Assembly (NCBI GenBank): GCA_964449275.1
Contig: CAYVAM010000001.1
Span: forward strand, 1 to 64,000
Length of the DNA: 64,000 nt
Direction: 5' to 3'
Source: JAUVZF01 sp964449275
GTDB taxonomy: Bacteria > Planctomycetota > Phycisphaerae > FEN-1346
Below the pieces are notes generated by a model, which did no database searches, was not told where the DNA came from, and saw only the letters and a program-made list of their open reading frames with translations. Shown here in pieces: positions 17,321-25,076 of this stretch. Both the position numbers and the translations under genes were made by a program. Numbering within the stretch: position 1 is the stretch's first letter; the number at the start of each line of letters is the position of its first letter.

Positions 17321-18496
17321 CTACCCCTTCAAGCGCGAGCGCAGGTTGTCGAGGACGTTCATGAAGTTGATATAGGAATCGTACGGCGACTCGTAGGGGT
17401 TGAAGTACTTGTGGACGTCGCCGTCGGCGAACCACTTGGTGCACATGTAGTAGAAGTGGTCGGAGGTCTGGAGCCGCCGCCAGTCGTCGAGCAGTTCGGC
17501 GTTGCCCGCCGCCTTGACCTCGTCTTCCATGCGGTACAGTTCGTGCAGGGCGTTGGACTGCATGGCGTTGCCGAGCCAGGCCGACAGATCCCTTTCGGCA
17601 TCGGCCCATGAGACCATGTGGGGGATGTCGAGTTCGGCCACGGGCTCGTATGCGGCAGCGGCGGCCGAGAGCGTCATGAAGTTGTTCTTGCCGCCGGCCA
17701 GGATGTGCTCGGGCAGGTGTTCCATGAACTCGAAGATACCCGAGTCGGCCCACTGATGCTCGCCGAACGTCTCGTAGTCCATGAACAGGTTCACGACGTA
17801 CCCGTTGCCGTTGACCTGGTCCACCCACTGGGCAAACGTCTCGGCGCGCAGCGGCCACTCGGGCCAGGACCGGTCGGAGAAACGGAACGCGATGTCGTCC
17901 GAGAGGCGATAGTTCTTCAGGAGCAGCCTGATGCCGTCGGTGCCGACGGGCCGGTACACGAAGGTCGGCGAGCGGTAGCCGAGGATGTGGTCGGCGCCCT
18001 CGGCCGTGATGCCGGTGAAACCGAGTCCCTCGACGAAATGCGCCAAGTCGTTGTTGTAGATGAGTTCCGTGTTGCGGAACACCTTGGGGCGAACGCCGAA
18101 CGCCTCGGCCATTCGGGCCGAGTGGGCCGTCACCTGCTCGCGGAACTCCTCCCGGCTGTACAGAAACGCCAGGCTGTGGTAGAAGGTCTCGGCCAGAAGT
18201 TCCACCTGCCCGGTATCCACCAGCGCTCGGAACGAATCGACCACCTCCGGCGCCCACCGCTCGAACTGCTCCAGCGCCACCCCCGTGATGGAGTAGGAGA
18301 CCGCGAAATCCTTGCCGTACCGGCGCACGAGGTCCAGCATCAGCCGGTTGGTCGGCAGGTAGCAGCGAGAGGCGACCTTGCGGCAAAGTTCGGCGTTCTT
18401 GTAGTCGTCGAAGTAGTCCGTGCCGGAGTCGAACACGCTGTACCGACGCAGCCGGAACGGCTGGTGGACCTGGAAGTAGAAACAGACGCTTGCCAT
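17321..18496 (-). CDS. GH57 family glycoside hydrolase (alpha-amylase-type)
   Basis: Cytoplasmic (no signal peptide) retaining alpha-glucan hydrolase or 4-alpha-glucanotransferase. The 391-residue product opens with SVCFYFQVHQPFRLRRYS, the GH57 strand with the metal/substrate His. The nucleophile is Glu144 in FRNTELIYNN and the acid/base Asp240 in FMDYETFGEHQW. The downstream MVSW and SDHFYYM motifs match the family. It is the second enzyme of a minus-strand pair with the GT4 gene; such GH57+GT4 pairs often act in glycogen or maltodextrin turnover. The start lies only 20 bases from a heptamer repeat array, leaving little room for its own promoter. Confidence 0.9.
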   Translation of the reverse strand: MASVCFYFQVHQPFRLRRYSVFDSGTDYFDDYKNAELCRKVASRCYLPTNRLMLDLVRRYGKDFAVSYSITGVALEQFERWAPEVVDSFRALVDTGQVELLAETFYHSLAFLYSREEFREQVTAHSARMAEAFGVRPKVFRNTELIYNNDLAHFVEGLGFTGITAEGADHILGYRSPTFVYRPVGTDGIRLLLKNYRLSDDIAFRFSDRSWPEWPLRAETFAQWVDQVNGNGYVVNLFMDYETFGEHQWADSGIFEFMEHLPEHILAGGKNNFMTLSAAAAAYEPVAELDIPHMVSWADAERDLSAWLGNAMQSNALHELYRMEDEVKAAGNAELLDDWRRLQTSDHFYYMCTKWFADGDVHKYFNPYESPYDSYINFMNVLDNLRSRLKG

Positions 18497-18515
18497 TCAA
18501 ACGGCCTTCACGGAA

Positions 18516-18557
18516 GTTCAGAGTTCAAGGTTCAAGGTTCAAGGTTCAAAGTTCAAA
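18516..18557. repeat. Heptamer tandem array, right border of four-helix cassette
   Basis: Six consecutive 7 bp units on the plus strand: GTTCAGA, three GTTCAAG, two GTTCAAA. It is the inverse of the array at 19060-19115 and begins 20 bases upstream of the GH57 start codon. Confidence 0.95.
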
Positions 18558-18611
18558 ACCAAGAGGCGACGGCAAGGGCCTGAAACCGCGGACGGCAGCG
18601 ATGCTACGGCC

Positions 18612-19001
18612 TCACGTGTACTTGCTCCCGCGCAATGGCGATCGCCGCAAGTGCTTCATCAACCCCGAGAGCATGCGACCAACTTCCAAGGCCTTGTCGT
18701 ACACCAGGCGGTGTTCCGACGCGTCAATGTACCCTTGATCCAGCGCCACGCAGCAGTGGGAGCGGACCTCGCCGGAGGATCCTTTAGAGATGGCAAGGAA
18801 CTGGAGAAACTCCTTGTTCCCCCCGCGCTCGAACCCCTCGGCGATATTGGCCATGGCCGAAACAGCCGCACTGCGCAACTGGTTTCGCAACGACCAGTCT
18901 TGGCCAAAAGCCGGCTTGGCCGTAATGCGGTACGCCAGCGCCACCAACTCCCTCGCTTTCTGCCAGACCTCGAGGTCCTCAAATCGCTCGATCTTCCCCA
19001 C
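18612..19001 (-). CDS. Four-helix-bundle protein (S23/IVS- and Avd-like family)
   Basis: About 129 residues. The family hallmark opening RFEDLEVWQKARELV is followed by LRNQLRSAAVSAMANIAEGFERG and NKEFLQFLAISKGSSGEVRS, then a C-terminal helix. This matches small four-helix-bundle proteins encoded in 23S rRNA intervening sequences and related to Avd of diversity-generating retroelements. They are basic and probably bind nucleic acid; none has a settled function. GTG 19001 follows a G-rich purine run; the frame also allows GTG 19016. Gaps to the two flanking arrays are 54 and 58 bases. No reverse transcriptase or target gene is nearby, so a DGR role is unlikely. Confidence 0.85.
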   Translation of the reverse strand: MGKIERFEDLEVWQKARELVALAYRITAKPAFGQDWSLRNQLRSAAVSAMANIAEGFERGGNKEFLQFLAISKGSSGEVRSHCCVALDQGYIDASEHRLVYDKALEVGRMLSGLMKHLRRSPLRGSKYT

Positions 19002-19059
19002 GCCCCCACCCACCACAAAAGGTCCAAAACTCCAACGCGAGCCTCAGGCGGTCGTTCAC

Positions 19060-19115
19060 TTTGAACTTTGAACTTTGAACCTTGAACTTTGAACCTTGAA
19101 CTTTGAACCTTGAAC
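19060..19115. repeat. Heptamer tandem array, left border of four-helix cassette
   Basis: Eight consecutive 7 bp units, read on the plus strand as TTTGAAC or CTTGAAC and partly alternating. The outer edge overlaps the TAG stop codon of the GT4 gene by one base. Confidence 0.95.
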
Positions 19116-20440
19116 TACTTCCCGCCTTCCGTCGCATCCCGATAGACTTCCATACACGCCTGCCCGGCGTCGGTCCAGGCGAATTTGCGGACCTCGAACG
19201 CCCCGTGTTCGCGGAGCGTTTTCTGGAGCGGCGGGTGCCGCAGCACCGCCACGATCTTGTTCGCCATCTCATGGATATCCCAGAAATCAACCTTCAACGC
19301 GTGCGTCAGAACCTCGCTCACGCCGCTCTGTTTCGAGATCAGCACCGGCACGTCGTGCTGGAGCGCCTCAAGCGGCGCCAGGCCGAACGGCTCGCTCACG
19401 CTCGGCATCACATACAGGTCGGCCATCTCGAAGACGCGGTCCAGGTCGGCGCCACGGAGGAACCCGGTGAACGTCACGCGGTGGCCGATGCCCATGGCGG
19501 CGGCCAGTTCGATCATCCGCCGGATCATGTCGCCGGAGCCGGCCATGACGAACTTGACGTTGTCCATAACCTCCAGCACCTTCTTGGCCGCCGCCAGAAA
19601 ATACTCCGGGCCCTTCTGCATCGTGATGCGGCCGAGGAACAGAACGATCTTGTCGCCTCGCTCGATGCGGTTGACGCTCGTCCGGACCGGCTCGCCGTTG
19701 ATGGTGATGGCGTTGTAAATGACGCGGCACTTCGACTTTGGCACGCCGTAGTGCCCGGTCACGATGCCGCGCGTCAGGCGGCTGACGCAGATAACGCTCC
19801 GTGCCCCGTGCAGGCCGGCGCGTTCCACGTCGTAGACCCGCTGGTTCACGTGCAGGCCGCTTCGGTCGAACTCCGTGGAGTGGACGTGCACGACGAGCGG
19901 CTTGCCCGTGAGCGCCGCCACGCTCAGGCCGGCCGGGTACGTCATCCAATCGTGCGCGTGGATGACATCGAACTCGTGCCGCCGCGCTACCTCCGCCACC
20001 AGGCGTGCGTACCGGTTGATCTCGCCGAAGAGGTCTCCCGCGTACATGTCCGGCCCGTTCGTGAGACCGAGACTGGTCGGCCCATGGGGATCGAGGGCGG
20101 CCGCGAAGGCCTCCCCGGCGCTGGCCTGGCCGGCGTGCGTCTCGCGCCGCCGCTCTTCCCGGTATCGCGCTTCGGTCTGGTACGGGTCGAGGGCTGCGGC
20201 CACGGGGATGAGGCGGACGTGTTCCAGTCCCTCGACGGTCCAGTAAGCGGTCCGGCCCGGGTTATCGACCGCCGAGAGAACGTGGACGCGGTCGACCCGC
20301 CCGTCGGCCCCGCCGCGAGGGAGCACGAACAGGATATCCGTACCCAGATCGCTGAGGGCCTTGGTCAGGCCATAGCAGGCGGTCCCCAGACCGCCGCTTA
20401 TGAAAGGCGGGAACTCCCACCCCAACATCAGGATTCGCAT
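19115..20440 (-). CDS. GT4 family glycosyltransferase (glycogen synthase-like)
   Basis: A 441-residue GT-B fold enzyme. The N-terminal MRILMLGWEFPPFISGGLGT is the glycine-rich acceptor-side loop of glycogen/sucrose synthase relatives. HAHDWMTYPAG and HSTEFDRSG follow, and the C-terminal half holds FLGRITMQKGPEYF and PFGLAPLEALQHDVPVLIS, the nucleotide-sugar-binding E-x7-E-type region. It likely extends alpha-glucan from a nucleotide-glucose and is transcribed with the GH57 gene downstream. Its stop codon abuts the heptamer array exactly, so the cassette may have redefined the end of the gene. The exact donor cannot be told from sequence. Confidence 0.88.
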   Translation of the reverse strand: MRILMLGWEFPPFISGGLGTACYGLTKALSDLGTDILFVLPRGGADGRVDRVHVLSAVDNPGRTAYWTVEGLEHVRLIPVAAALDPYQTEARYREERRRETHAGQASAGEAFAAALDPHGPTSLGLTNGPDMYAGDLFGEINRYARLVAEVARRHEFDVIHAHDWMTYPAGLSVAALTGKPLVVHVHSTEFDRSGLHVNQRVYDVERAGLHGARSVICVSRLTRGIVTGHYGVPKSKCRVIYNAITINGEPVRTSVNRIERGDKIVLFLGRITMQKGPEYFLAAAKKVLEVMDNVKFVMAGSGDMIRRMIELAAAMGIGHRVTFTGFLRGADLDRVFEMADLYVMPSVSEPFGLAPLEALQHDVPVLISKQSGVSEVLTHALKVDFWDIHEMANKIVAVLRHPPLQKTLREHGAFEVRKFAWTDAGQACMEVYRDATEGGK

Positions 20441-20565
20441 CTCGCCAGCCGCCTATGCCCCTCTCGCGCCCCGCCTCCGGCGAAGCGCGCCCGCAGTACA
20501 ACCCCTCCGCTTTGCGTCCCTTGCACAAACCGCCACCCTGCCGGTTCACCAACTCCTATTCTATC

Positions 20566-20594
20566 ATTCTATCCCCGGCCCGCAAGCCTGTCAA
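20566..20594 (-). promoter_or_regulatory. Sigma70-type promoter of the GT4-GH57 operon
   Basis: On the minus strand TTGACA (20589-20594) and TAGAAT (20566-20571) are 17 bases apart. The leader to ATG 20440 is about 120 bases. No second promoter of this quality lies before the GH57 gene. Confidence 0.7.
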
Positions 20595-20644
20595 ACGATA
20601 AGACACAATGGCCTCTGTCGCCCCGACCGACCCCCGGCCCGTCA

Positions 20645-20894
20645 TGGCAAGTTTTTCTGGCGAGCGAAGGCGGTTGTAGCGCCGGGCTTTATGCCCGGCG
20701 GCCGTTGGCGGCGGCGCCGGCCAGGATGCGCCGGGGATAAACCCCGGCGCTACGGCCAAGGTTGTAGCGCCGGGCTTTATGCCCGGTCCCGATGTATCGG
20801 GATTGGCGGCGGCGCCGGCCACGATGCGCCGGGGATAAACCCCGGCGCTACGGCCAAGCCGCAGGAAATCGTCGCATGCCAGAAATCGTTGCCA
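20645..20894. repeat. Family A hairpin repeat, two copies in tandem with terminal inverted repeats
   Basis: Two adjacent copies (about 20671-20759 and 20760-20855) of the GCCGGGCTTTATGCCCGG / CGCCGGGGATAAACCCCGGCG element. The outer ends TGGCAAGTTTTTCTGGC (20645-20661) and GCCAGAAATCGTTGCCA (20878-20894) are inverted repeats matching at 14 of 17 positions. The second copy and its right flank align with 11465-11599. It suggests a non-autonomous insertion element; no ORF is present. Confidence 0.75.
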
Positions 20895-20926
20895 CCCCCC
20901 CCCCTGCCCGTCGCGGCAGAATCACC

Positions 20927-20955
20927 TTGAACCGTCGCCGCACCTGTGGCAGGAT
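20927..20955 (+). promoter_or_regulatory. Weak candidate promoter of the first sulfatase gene
   Basis: TTGAAC (20927-20932) and CAGGAT (20950-20955) are 17 bases apart. The -10 is poor, so this is tentative. Confidence 0.25.
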
Positions 20956-21022
20956 GGCCGGAGTAACCTGACGCGGGCCGTGCATAGCCCGATTCATCGC
21001 GAACGCTGACAGGAGGCAAGAG

Positions 21023-22747
21023 ATGAGACGCCGCCAGTTCCTTCGAACGGTGGGCCTCGGCGCCGCGGCACTCGCGGTGCCGTTGCGTCGGGTTGCCGCC
21101 GCAACGCCGGCCGCGACGCCGGGCATGTCGGGCGCCAAGCCCAACATCATTCTCATCATGTCCGACGACATGGGGTTCTCGGACATCGGGTGCTACGGCA
21201 GCGAAATCCATACGCCGAACCTCGACTCGCTCGCCGCCGACGGCGTCCGTTTCACCCAGTTCTACAACACCGCCCGGTGCTGCCCCACGCGGGCCAGCCT
21301 GCTGACCGGCCTGTATCCTCACCAGGCCGGCATCGGCCACATGATGGGCGACCGCCACCTGCCGGGCTATCACGGCGACCTGGGCAAAAACTGCGTCACC
21401 ATCGCCGAGGCGGTCAAACCCGCCGGCTATGCCGCCTACATGGCCGGCAAGTGGCACGTCACGCCGCACACCAAACCCGACGGGCCGAAGTACAACTGGC
21501 CGCTCCAGCGCGGCTTCGACCGCTTCTTCGGCACCATCCACGGCGCGGGCTCCTTCTACGACCCCAACACGCTGACGCGCGACAATACGCAGATCGCGCC
21601 GGACACCAAGGACTTCTACTACACAGACGCCATCAGCGACAATACCGCCAAGTTCATCCTCGACCACAAGCGCGATAAGGACGGCAAGCCGTTCTTCATG
21701 TACGTTGCCTATACCGCCGCCCATTGGCCCATGCACGCCAAGCCACGCGACATCGCCAAGTACAAGGGCCGCTACGACAAGGGCTGGCACGTCCTTCGCA
21801 AGCAGCGCTACGAGCGGATGCAGAAGATGGGCCTCCTGAAGAAACAGTGGGACATGTCGCCCCACGACAGCAAGCCGTGGGACGAGGTCTCCGACGAGGA
21901 CAAGAAGTGGCACGTCCGCCGCATGGAAGTCTACGCCGCCATGGTCGATTCGATGGACGCTGGGATCGGCCGCATCATCGACGCCCTGAAGAAAACCGGC
22001 GCCTTCGAGAACACCCTCATCCTGTTCCTCGAGGACAACGGCGGCTGCGCCGAGGAGTACGGCAGCCGCGGGGCCGTCCGGCCCGACCCGTCGAAGCCGG
22101 TCAAACTGAAACCGATGGGGCCGGACGAACTCCAGAGACGGATGCAGCCCGCCGTCACGCGCGACGGCCGCCCCGTCCGCACCGGTCACGGCGTCATGCC
22201 CGGCCCCGCCGACACGTACATCGCCTATGGCAAAGAGTGGGCCAACGTCTCGAACACGCCGTTCCGCATGTACAAGCACTGGGTGCACGAGGGCGGCATC
22301 TCGACGCCGCTCATCGCGCACTGGCCGGCGGCGATTCGCCGAAAGGGCGACCTCGAACGCCAGCCGGGGCATCTCATCGACCTGATGACCACCTGCGTGG
22401 ACGTGGCCGGCGCCGAGTACCCCGCCGAGGCGGGCGGCATCAAAATCACGCCCATGGAAGGCCGCAGCCTCGTCCCCGCCTTCGCGGGCAAAACCATCCA
22501 GCGCGACGCCATCTACTGGGAGCACGAGGGCAACCGGGCCGTCCGCATCGGCAAGTGGAAACTCGTCGCACGCGGCGCCACCGGCCCGTGGGAACTCTAT
22601 CGGATGGACGCCGACCGCAGCGAACTGAGCGACCTGGCGTCCGAGCAGCCCGACCGCGTCCGACAGATGGCCGCCCAGTGGGAGACGTTCGCCAAAAAGG
22701 CTCACATGATCCCCTGGCCCTATAAAGGCAAGTACGCAGGCAAGTAA
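21023..22747 (+). CDS. Tat-exported type I sulfatase (arylsulfatase family)
   Basis: Hydrolyses sulfate esters, in planctomycetes usually on algal or host polysaccharides. The 574-residue product starts MRRRQFLRTVGLGAAALAVP, a twin-arginine signal. The catalytic motif C-x-P-x-R is Cys86-Cys87-Pro88-Thr89-Arg90, so Cys86 is the formylglycine site; SDDMGFSD supplies metal-binding aspartates, and GKWHV and the LEDNGG segment follow. GGAGGCAAGAG precedes the ATG. The anaerobic maturase or FGE is not in the window. It is followed by a second sulfatase of the same orientation, so both may act on one sulfated glycan. Confidence 0.93.
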   Translation: MRRRQFLRTVGLGAAALAVPLRRVAAATPAATPGMSGAKPNIILIMSDDMGFSDIGCYGSEIHTPNLDSLAADGVRFTQFYNTARCCPTRASLLTGLYPHQAGIGHMMGDRHLPGYHGDLGKNCVTIAEAVKPAGYAAYMAGKWHVTPHTKPDGPKYNWPLQRGFDRFFGTIHGAGSFYDPNTLTRDNTQIAPDTKDFYYTDAISDNTAKFILDHKRDKDGKPFFMYVAYTAAHWPMHAKPRDIAKYKGRYDKGWHVLRKQRYERMQKMGLLKKQWDMSPHDSKPWDEVSDEDKKWHVRRMEVYAAMVDSMDAGIGRIIDALKKTGAFENTLILFLEDNGGCAEEYGSRGAVRPDPSKPVKLKPMGPDELQRRMQPAVTRDGRPVRTGHGVMPGPADTYIAYGKEWANVSNTPFRMYKHWVHEGGISTPLIAHWPAAIRRKGDLERQPGHLIDLMTTCVDVAGAEYPAEAGGIKITPMEGRSLVPAFAGKTIQRDAIYWEHEGNRAVRIGKWKLVARGATGPWELYRMDADRSELSDLASEQPDRVRQMAAQWETFAKKAHMIPWPYKGKYAGK

Positions 22748-22751
22748 CGTG

Positions 22752-22866
22752 GTTAGCCGGCGGGCTTTGCGCGGCGGGTCAGGAGACCCGCCGCGCATAA
22801 TGGGCAGCGCGTCGTCATCGAACTCGGCAAGTAACCTGGTTAGCCGGCGGGCTTGCCCGCCGCGCA
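22752..22866. repeat. GTTAGCCGGCGGGC hairpin repeats, family B, two copies between sulfatase genes
   Basis: GTTAGCCGGCGGGC occurs near 22752 and 22840, each leading into a GC palindrome. The first contains TGCGCGGCGGGTC (22768-22780) pairing with GACCCGCCGCGCA (22785-22797), the same stem found at 47911-47940. The second matches the repeats after ileS. Confidence 0.75.
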
Positions 22867-22889
22867 TCTGTTACGAAAGCGAGCATCGC

Positions 22890-24977
22890 GTGAAGCGCCG
22901 CCAGTTCCTCAAAGCAGCCGGCCTTGGCGCGGCCACGCTGGTCGCGGCCTGTGCGCGGGCCACCCGGGCCGAGACGCCCGCACGCCGGCCCAACTTCATC
23001 ATCTTTCTCACCGACGACCAGGGGTACAACGACGTCGGATGTTTCGGCTCCCCCCAGATTCGCACGCCGCACTTCGACCGCATGGCCGCCGAGGGGATGA
23101 AGTTCACGAGTTTCTACGCCCAGGCGGTGTGCGGCCCGTCGCGCGCCGCCATCATGACCGGCTGCTACCCCATCCGCGTGGCGGAACCGGGCAACCGGAA
23201 GAACCAGCACACGATCCTGCACCCGCGCGAAATCACCATCGCCGAGGTCCTGAAAGGCGCCGGCTACGCCACGGCCTGCATCGGCAAGTGGCACCTTGCC
23301 GGAAGCGGTGGCGGCCGCGGACGCGGACCGTTCCCGCCGGAACTCATGCCCACGGCCCAGGGCTTCGACAGTTTCTTCGGGACGCCGCTCCACAACGGCT
23401 TTACGCGGGAACCCGACCCCAAGAGATTCGTCACCGAACTGATGCGCGGCAGCGCGGTCATCGAGTCCCCCGCCAACATGGACCTCCTGACGAAACGCTA
23501 CACCGAGGAGGCGATCCGGTTCATCCGAACGAACCAGGACCGGCCGTTCTTCCTGTACCTGGCACACAACATGCCGCACGTCCCGCTGGGCGCGTCGAAG
23601 GCGTTCCGCGGCCGCTCGCCGCGCGGCCTGTACGGCGACGTCATCGAGGAACTGGACGCCGGCGCCGGCCGCGTCATCGAGACGCTCAAGGAACTCGGCC
23701 TCGACGAGCACACGCTCATCGTCTTCACCTCCGACAACGGCCCGTGGATCGAGAAACACATCGGCAATTACGCCGGCAGTGCCGACCCGCTTCGAGGCTC
23801 GAAGATGATGACCTGGGACGGCGGCCTGCGCGTCCCCTGCATCATGCGATGGCCCGGCAAGGTCCCCGCCGGCAAAGTCAGCGGCCAAATCGTCACCACG
23901 ATGGACCTCCTGCCGACATTCGCCCGCCTGGCCGGCGCCGACCTGCCCGACGACCGCACCATCGACGGGGTGGACCTCCGGCCCCTCATCACCGGCCGAC
24001 CCGGCGCGGCGAGCCCCCGCGAAGCGTTCTACTACTACTGCTTCACGCACCTCCAGGGCGTCCGGAGCGGCAAGTGGAAACTCGTTCTCTCGCGCCCCGC
24101 GCGGCCGCCGTGGACCGGGTGGTCCGCACGGATGGTCGACGCCGTCCCACAGACGCAACTCTACGACCTGGAGGCCGACGTCGAAGAGAAGCATGACGTG
24201 GCCGACCGCCACCCCGAGATCGTCGCCCGGTTGACGGCCCTTGTCGAGAAGGCCCGCGACGACCTCGGCGACTACGACCGCGTCGGCAAGGGCGCCCGCT
24301 TCTTCGACGGTCCGCCCCCGGCATCGGCCGACCGGCGCGACGGACGGCGCGGGGCTCCCCGCGTCAAGGTCGTCTACGACCATCCCCCGCCCGTCGGCAA
24401 CCTGCGATGGGACTTCGAGAGCGGCGACCTACAGGGCTGGAAGGTTGTCGAGGGCGCCTTCGAGGCCCTCGTAAGCGACCGCCCACGGTTTCATCACCTG
24501 AACGGCGCCGCCAAGCACAACAAACAGGGCCGGTACTTCCTGACCACGCTCGAACGCGCCGCCGGCGGAAAGGGGAAGGACGCACAGACCGGCGTTGTCG
24601 AATCGCCCGTCTTCACGCTCCGCGGGTCGAAGATGTCGTTCCTGGTGGGTGGCGGCCGCCACGCCGACACGTACGTTGCCCTCTGCGACGCCGCCGGCGG
24701 CAAGGAACTCATCAAGGCCCGCGGCGCCAACAGCGAGGCCATGCTGCGGGTCACCTGGGACGTCGCCCCCTACAGGGGCCGCAAACTCTTTCTTCGCATC
24801 GTGGACGCAAACACCGGCGGTTGGGGACACGTGACCTTCGACGACTTCTCCACCGAGGGGACAATCGACGCAAAGGCGACGGCCGGGCCAAGGGTGCGGC
24901 AAGGCACGCCTTGTTCTACGGGCGAAACGCGCCTTTGCACCGTACGGACCGCGCCAAAGGCGGATATAGTGTTGTAG
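22890..24977 (+). CDS. Exported sulfatase with C-terminal carbohydrate-binding-like domain
   Basis: A 695-residue product. VKRRQFLKAAGLGAATLVAA is a Tat signal, and LVAAC (Cys21) also fits a lipobox, so it may be a Tat-exported lipoprotein. The formylglycine motif is Cys81-Gly-Pro-Ser-Arg85; FLTDDQGYNDVG and GKWHLAG are typical. After the sulfatase domain (~35-480) an extra beta-sandwich-like module (~500-670; RWDFESGDLQGWKVVEG, then FSTEG) resembles LamG/concanavalin-like domains and may hold the enzyme on its glycan. I start at GTG 22890 because the Tat signal begins there; the frame extends 47 codons upstream through repeat B sequence. Confidence 0.9.
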   Translation: MKRRQFLKAAGLGAATLVAACARATRAETPARRPNFIIFLTDDQGYNDVGCFGSPQIRTPHFDRMAAEGMKFTSFYAQAVCGPSRAAIMTGCYPIRVAEPGNRKNQHTILHPREITIAEVLKGAGYATACIGKWHLAGSGGGRGRGPFPPELMPTAQGFDSFFGTPLHNGFTREPDPKRFVTELMRGSAVIESPANMDLLTKRYTEEAIRFIRTNQDRPFFLYLAHNMPHVPLGASKAFRGRSPRGLYGDVIEELDAGAGRVIETLKELGLDEHTLIVFTSDNGPWIEKHIGNYAGSADPLRGSKMMTWDGGLRVPCIMRWPGKVPAGKVSGQIVTTMDLLPTFARLAGADLPDDRTIDGVDLRPLITGRPGAASPREAFYYYCFTHLQGVRSGKWKLVLSRPARPPWTGWSARMVDAVPQTQLYDLEADVEEKHDVADRHPEIVARLTALVEKARDDLGDYDRVGKGARFFDGPPPASADRRDGRRGAPRVKVVYDHPPPVGNLRWDFESGDLQGWKVVEGAFEALVSDRPRFHHLNGAAKHNKQGRYFLTTLERAAGGKGKDAQTGVVESPVFTLRGSKMSFLVGGGRHADTYVALCDAAGGKELIKARGANSEAMLRVTWDVAPYRGRKLFLRIVDANTGGWGHVTFDDFSTEGTIDAKATAGPRVRQGTPCSTGETRLCTVRTAPKADIVL

Positions 24978-25076
24978 TATTATCGGACTCAGTATTTGCA
25001 CAACGGGGCAACCGGCCCGGGAGGCCCACCGCGCCGGCCTGAGATATGAAATCTGCGATCCGCAGCCCGAGGTGTC

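Larger units (their letters stand above)
18516..19115. mobile_element. 600 bp IVS-like cassette: four-helix-bundle gene between inverted heptamer arrays
   Basis: The unit consists of an 8 x 7 bp array, a single small gene and a 6 x 7 bp array in opposite orientation, so the ends are inverted repeats built from GTTCAAR units. It sits exactly between two genes of one operon. Its first base is the last base of the GT4 stop codon. The layout parallels 23S rRNA intervening sequences, which also carry an S23 four-helix ORF between complementary ends, but here it lies in an mRNA. Mobility is inferred; no transposase or integrase is present. Confidence 0.6.

Noticed and set aside
18612..19001. Four-helix gene considered as Avd of a diversity-generating retroelement
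   Set aside because: No reverse transcriptase, template repeat or variable repeat lies in the neighbourhood.
18516..19115. Heptamer arrays considered as CRISPR
   Set aside because: The units are 7 bp in direct tandem without spacers, so this is not a CRISPR array. No cas gene is present.
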